NCBI GenBank assembly: GCA_946807835.1
Contig: OX327705.1
Location: 12,864,501-12,928,500 of the forward strand
Reading direction: 5' to 3'
DNA: 64,000 bases
Source of the DNA: Ailanthus altissimus
Lineage: Eukaryota > Streptophyta > Magnoliopsida > Sapindales > Simaroubaceae
Shown: positions 61,026 through 64,000 of the stretch, in pieces
How the letters are laid out: each line of letters starts with the position of its first letter
Numbering within the stretch: the stretch's first letter is position 1
The notes under the pieces: generated by a model
What the model saw: only the letters and a program-made list of their open reading frames with translations
The model's database searches: none
What the model was told of the DNA's origin: nothing
Made by a program: the position numbers and the translations under genes

Positions 61026-61973
61026 CTAATCTGGACCATGCTCTGATATAACCTCTCGGCACTCAGCTTTAGCAAGCCAAAGTGGCTCAAACCGAAAATT
61101 TCTTGAACCACTATCTTGTGTACACAGCATTGAATCGGGACACAGTTGAACGTGGAAGGGGCGGTGATCCGAATGGAAAAATTCCTTGTGCACGACTCTA
61201 GCACGTTGAAAGATGTTTTCCCAGTGTACACATGAAATTGCTCGGCCGAGTCTTTCAAAAATACCCGTCCCATTCACAGCACTACCCTTCCAGTTGAAAC
61301 ACAACCCAATGAAGCCCAGGTCCAGAAGCTCAGTCTCAGCTAAAACATTCTGAAAATCCAACATTGATTTTCTGACCTCCAAAGAACCTCCACTTTTCTC
61401 CTATAAATTAAGAATTTCATTGAAATCACTAGTACACATGAAAGGCATAGAGGAAAGACCTTTTAGCCTCCGGAGTAATGTCCAGCTATGAATGCGTTCA
61501 TGACGACCAGGATTCCCATGGAACCCTACCGCCCTCCATTGGTTGTGAAGATGGTCCACTACAGAAACATCCACATGCCCCTTAGAATACCCACTGACAG
61601 AGATCCTCCAAGAATTATCCCACAACACCCGGATTCCAGCACTGCTTCCCACACTGTCTACCTGGAAGGAGGATTGAAACCCGAAGCTATTACACACCCT
61701 TTCTGCCCTTTAGCCGTTCAACTTGGTCCAAAGGATGAAAACCAAATTAGTGGAACATATTCTGTAAGGCGTTTACATAAGCTCCTTGTTGCATGAGGGT
61801 TCCCCATCCCTCGTTTATTCCAGTATAAGATACCATTGGGCCAGGCGGTGGCTGCCCACCGCCTCATCTTTGTAAAGATCCTTTGAGAAAAACCCTTGTT
61901 TGTTTGGAGAATCATCCCCACCACCAGAGGATTTACGTTTCCCTCTTCCCCCCTATCCAGCTTCATTATCACT
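61026..61973 (-). pseudogene. LINE ORF2, apurinic-type endonuclease domain
   Basis: It begins with ILYWNKRGMGNPHATRSLCK (the family reads WNCRGLGNP) and runs through the central fold (VGSSAGIRVLWDNSWRIS, NQWRAVGFHGNPGR). It includes TSDFNEIL near 61410 (family GDFNEIL), LDLGFIGLCFNWKG, IFERLGRAISCVHW and FFHSDHRPFHVQL near 61170, which holds the catalytic SDH. Two frame breaks and a stop separate the blocks. The domain would nick target DNA to prime reverse transcription. Confidence 0.82.
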
Positions 61974-62331
61974 GTTCCAAGTGCTCAAGAAAAAAATTCC
62001 TCGTCCCTTTTTAATGCTCTTGTATGACCATGCCCTTTATAGCTACACCTGCTGGACAAAATTTTCTTTTCCACAACAAGGTTTTTAGATTCTACAGGAA
62101 GTTCGGGGATTTTTTAAGAAAGCTTATAAGGTCCTGCTGAGTCTACAAGCTTGTCCAAATTTGAGTTGGAATCCAATACTTCAACCGCACTCGGAGAACC
62201 TGTGGCCAGGTCTGACTCTATAATAGGTTGGTACCCATCCATACTTGTCTTAGCTCATGTAGTCATAGTCTGACTAGGATTGTGATCACTAACCTTATCC
62301 TCTTGAGACCGTGTCAATGATAAACTCTTGT

Positions 62332-63405
62332 TCAAATTTGAATAAACCAACTGGTTGTTAGCGATAGCAGTTTGAACTGGAATATCTGAATCCCCCCAGA
62401 TTTCAGATTTGCACTTGCCTCTAAAGAGGAGACGCCAGGAAAGCCTCTGGAACCTCCAGCAACCACCGATTTCAGGCCTGTTCGAATATTATCAACCCTT
62501 CCGTCGAGACCCATTGCAACGTTCATTTGAGAACCCCTACCAGGATCAATCTCGTCAGCAGAAATGTTTCCATCTTTTTCGTAGGGGGTTCTACGAGTTG
62601 GAGAGGAGTGATCCCCATTCATTTGCTTAGTAACCAAGCGGGATCGGCTGACAAAAGTTGCTCGAAGTGCATCTGGGAATCGGCGGTTCTCTGGTTTCTT
62701 CAACACACTGGGATAATTATCCAAGCACTTCCTAAAGGTATGCGTAAACATTCCATATAGGAAACAAAAATCAGAAAGTTTTTCATATTTAAAGCTAACC
62801 CAATGTAATTTCTCCACACTTCCCAGCTTGAGCCACAACCCTTTACGAATAGGTTTTAAAGCATCCAACAGAACCCTAATTCATAAAAAAAATTCCCCGT
62901 ACAGGAGCCTCTACTATCCATTTCCACCTCTTGAAAGATTCCAATTTTGTTACCAGTGAGTTCTGCAAACTCAGCATTCATGTGAACTATTGGTAAATTG
63001 TAAATTTGGATCCTGAAAGGAATCGTGCTAAATTTAAGATTTGTTGCAACATCACTCTCCGTGATCGGCGACATTAACGAGAGGAATTTTAAAATTCTAA
63101 GGGTGCAGGAGCAGTACTTTTCTTCTATCCACATCTCTATCAAACTCGTAGAGAAAAACATCCATACCCAGCCATTTTGAAGCCCATACTTCTTCAGACT
63201 TCCATAAATTTCTCATAGTATTCTAGATGGCGTCTCTCTGATAGTACTTCCTGGTTACCACCTTAATGAACAATCCATATTTTGCATTCTGATGGTGCCT
63301 CAACACCAGATCCTCTTCAACAATCAACACCTCCCCAGAATACTCACATTCTATGGAAAAGGGTTGCCAAAGTAGCTCAATATCATCCGTTAAAGACAAT
63401 AGCAA
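62332..63405 (-). pseudogene. LINE ORF1 (DUF4283 / zinc-knuckle protein)
   Basis: The minus-strand first part (63405-63170) has MLLSLTDDIELLWQPFSIEC and KSEEVWASKWLGMDVFLYEF. Then come IPFRIQIYNLPIVHMNAEFA and KPIRKGLWLKLGSVEKLHWV, and the knuckle-like YEKLSDFCFLYGMFTHTFRK. The knuckle is degraded, with Tyr, Phe and Thr replacing part of the usual CYxCGxxGH-xxxC. This order is that of ORF1 of plant L1-type LINEs, an RNA-binding chaperone. Frame shifts occur at about 63100 and 62900. Confidence 0.7.
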
Positions 63406-63419
63406 AAAAAAAAAAAGTT

Positions 63420-64000
63420 AAAGTATTAGACATTTTATGTTATTTTATTTTCAGTATGTGTAATAATATTATATTTGATTAATAAAATTTATTCATATAT
63501 ATAATTGAGTATACATTGATGAGTCTATATTTATAAAGTATGTGATTATATATTAGGCATATAATATTAATACAGATAGTATAGATTATAAATTTTTTAT
63601 AAATTAATTCTAGTTCACAACCATTAATGTAAATGGCATTTTGTTATGTAAGGTTATAGTTTTTTTTATTCTTATAATGGATGATTTACTATGATCATCG
63701 AAATAGAGACGATATCTTAGATATATAATTTTATGGGTCATAGAAATATATATATGTAAGATGAAATCTAATAAATAATGTCTACTTAAGTTGTTTGCAA
63801 TACTTGATTATTTGAATTTGTGACCGCAGTTTATTTAATAAATTATTTATTGAATAATTATATTTATTTATAATAACATGGGTTACTAGAGTACAACCCT
63901 TAGCTTATAATGGAATTGCCTATGGTTAACTTAGAAGAACTGATAGGTTATGAGATGACTAGGATTGCGCCTTTTAAGTTAGAGCTATGAAGTACATGGG
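63420..64000 (+). other. AT-rich edge; possible LTR fragment at 63820-64000
   Basis: No gene. The last 180 bp (for example GGGTTACTAGAGTACAACCC and GCCTATGGTTAACTTAGAAG) look less random than the rest and resemble transcribed LTR-type text. No partner is present in the window. Confidence 0.25.

Larger units (their letters stand above)
54250..63410 (-). mobile_element. plant L1-type LINE, split by Copia-4
   Basis: Minus-strand non-LTR element with ORF1 (62332-63405), endonuclease (61026-61973), reverse transcriptase (60193-60601, continued at 54610-55237) and an RNase H end (54270-54460). The T-rich stretch at 54247-54272 may be the poly-A tail seen on the plus strand. Without the 5-kb copia insertion it is about 4.1 kb, shorter than the usual 6-7 kb. 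Most sequence between RT and RNase H is missing. No certain LINE TSD was found. Confidence 0.85.

Noticed and set aside
63380..63430. Poly-A run at 63400 as the LINE tail
   Set aside because: The LINE is on the minus strand, so its tail must be at the left end (about 54.25 kb). The run is at the 5' side of ORF1.

Overview
This is nuclear DNA from a flowering plant, very AT-rich and made almost entirely of transposable elements. The evidence is four Ty1/copia retrotransposons, a plant L1-type LINE, hAT, MULE and FAR1-type transposase remnants, a Ulp1-type (C48) protease pseudogene of the kind carried by plant MULEs, and a short exon-like fragment of a plant ER-type Ca2+-ATPase. The species cannot be named from the sequence. 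I see no intact host gene, no rRNA or tRNA gene and no CRISPR array. Long-terminal-repeat (LTR) families are named A to E here for convenience.

Layout. 1-8427: the 3' part of a decayed copia element (Copia-1). Its 3' LTR-A is split by a second, inverted solo LTR-A (4232-6840). 8428-13290: intergenic DNA with tandem repeats, then a GC-richer patch with gene fragments (12.4-13.2 kb). 13.3-14.8 kb: a Gypsy-like LTR. 15.5-17.15 kb: a solo LTR-B. 18.4-22.1 kb: the Ulp1-like pseudogene. 22771-27980: a complete copia element (Copia-2, minus strand) with 206-211 bp LTRs and a perfect target-site duplication (TSD). 28.9-31.0 kb: a FAR1/MULE transposase pseudogene. 31.3-34.6 kb: a ~385-bp tandem array interrupted by a second LTR-B. 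36.0-36.7 kb: 267-bp tandem repeats. 38.8-45.7 kb: half of an LTR-A, half of a hAT gene, a 91-bp array, a MULE fragment, then the other halves of the LTR-A and the hAT gene in opposite orientation. 45832-53985: Copia-3 (minus strand, LTR-C), containing a nested truncated LTR-A and an in-frame Gypsy segment. 54.25-63.4 kb: a LINE (minus strand) split by Copia-4 (55187-60187).

Three rearrangements stand out. (1) Copia-4 has a 192-bp LTR-D at its 5' end and a 726-bp, unrelated LTR-C at its 3' end. A perfect 5-bp TSD (CTATT) abuts these two mismatched LTRs, so the chimera appears to have integrated as such. (2) Copia-3 carries 567 bp of Gypsy protease-to-RT sequence exactly in frame inside its copia integrase. 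Copia-4 lacks the segment. (3) A ~5.2-kb inversion has both breakpoints inside one solo LTR-A that had inserted in a hAT transposase gene. The two halves of the TSD (CTAAC/GTTAG) and of the conserved hAT D-V-x-T-R-x-N motif now lie 4.8 kb apart in opposite orientations.

Nothing here works as a pathway. The genes are relics of mobile elements nested in one another, and many of their premature stops are of the C-to-T type expected from methylated, silenced DNA.
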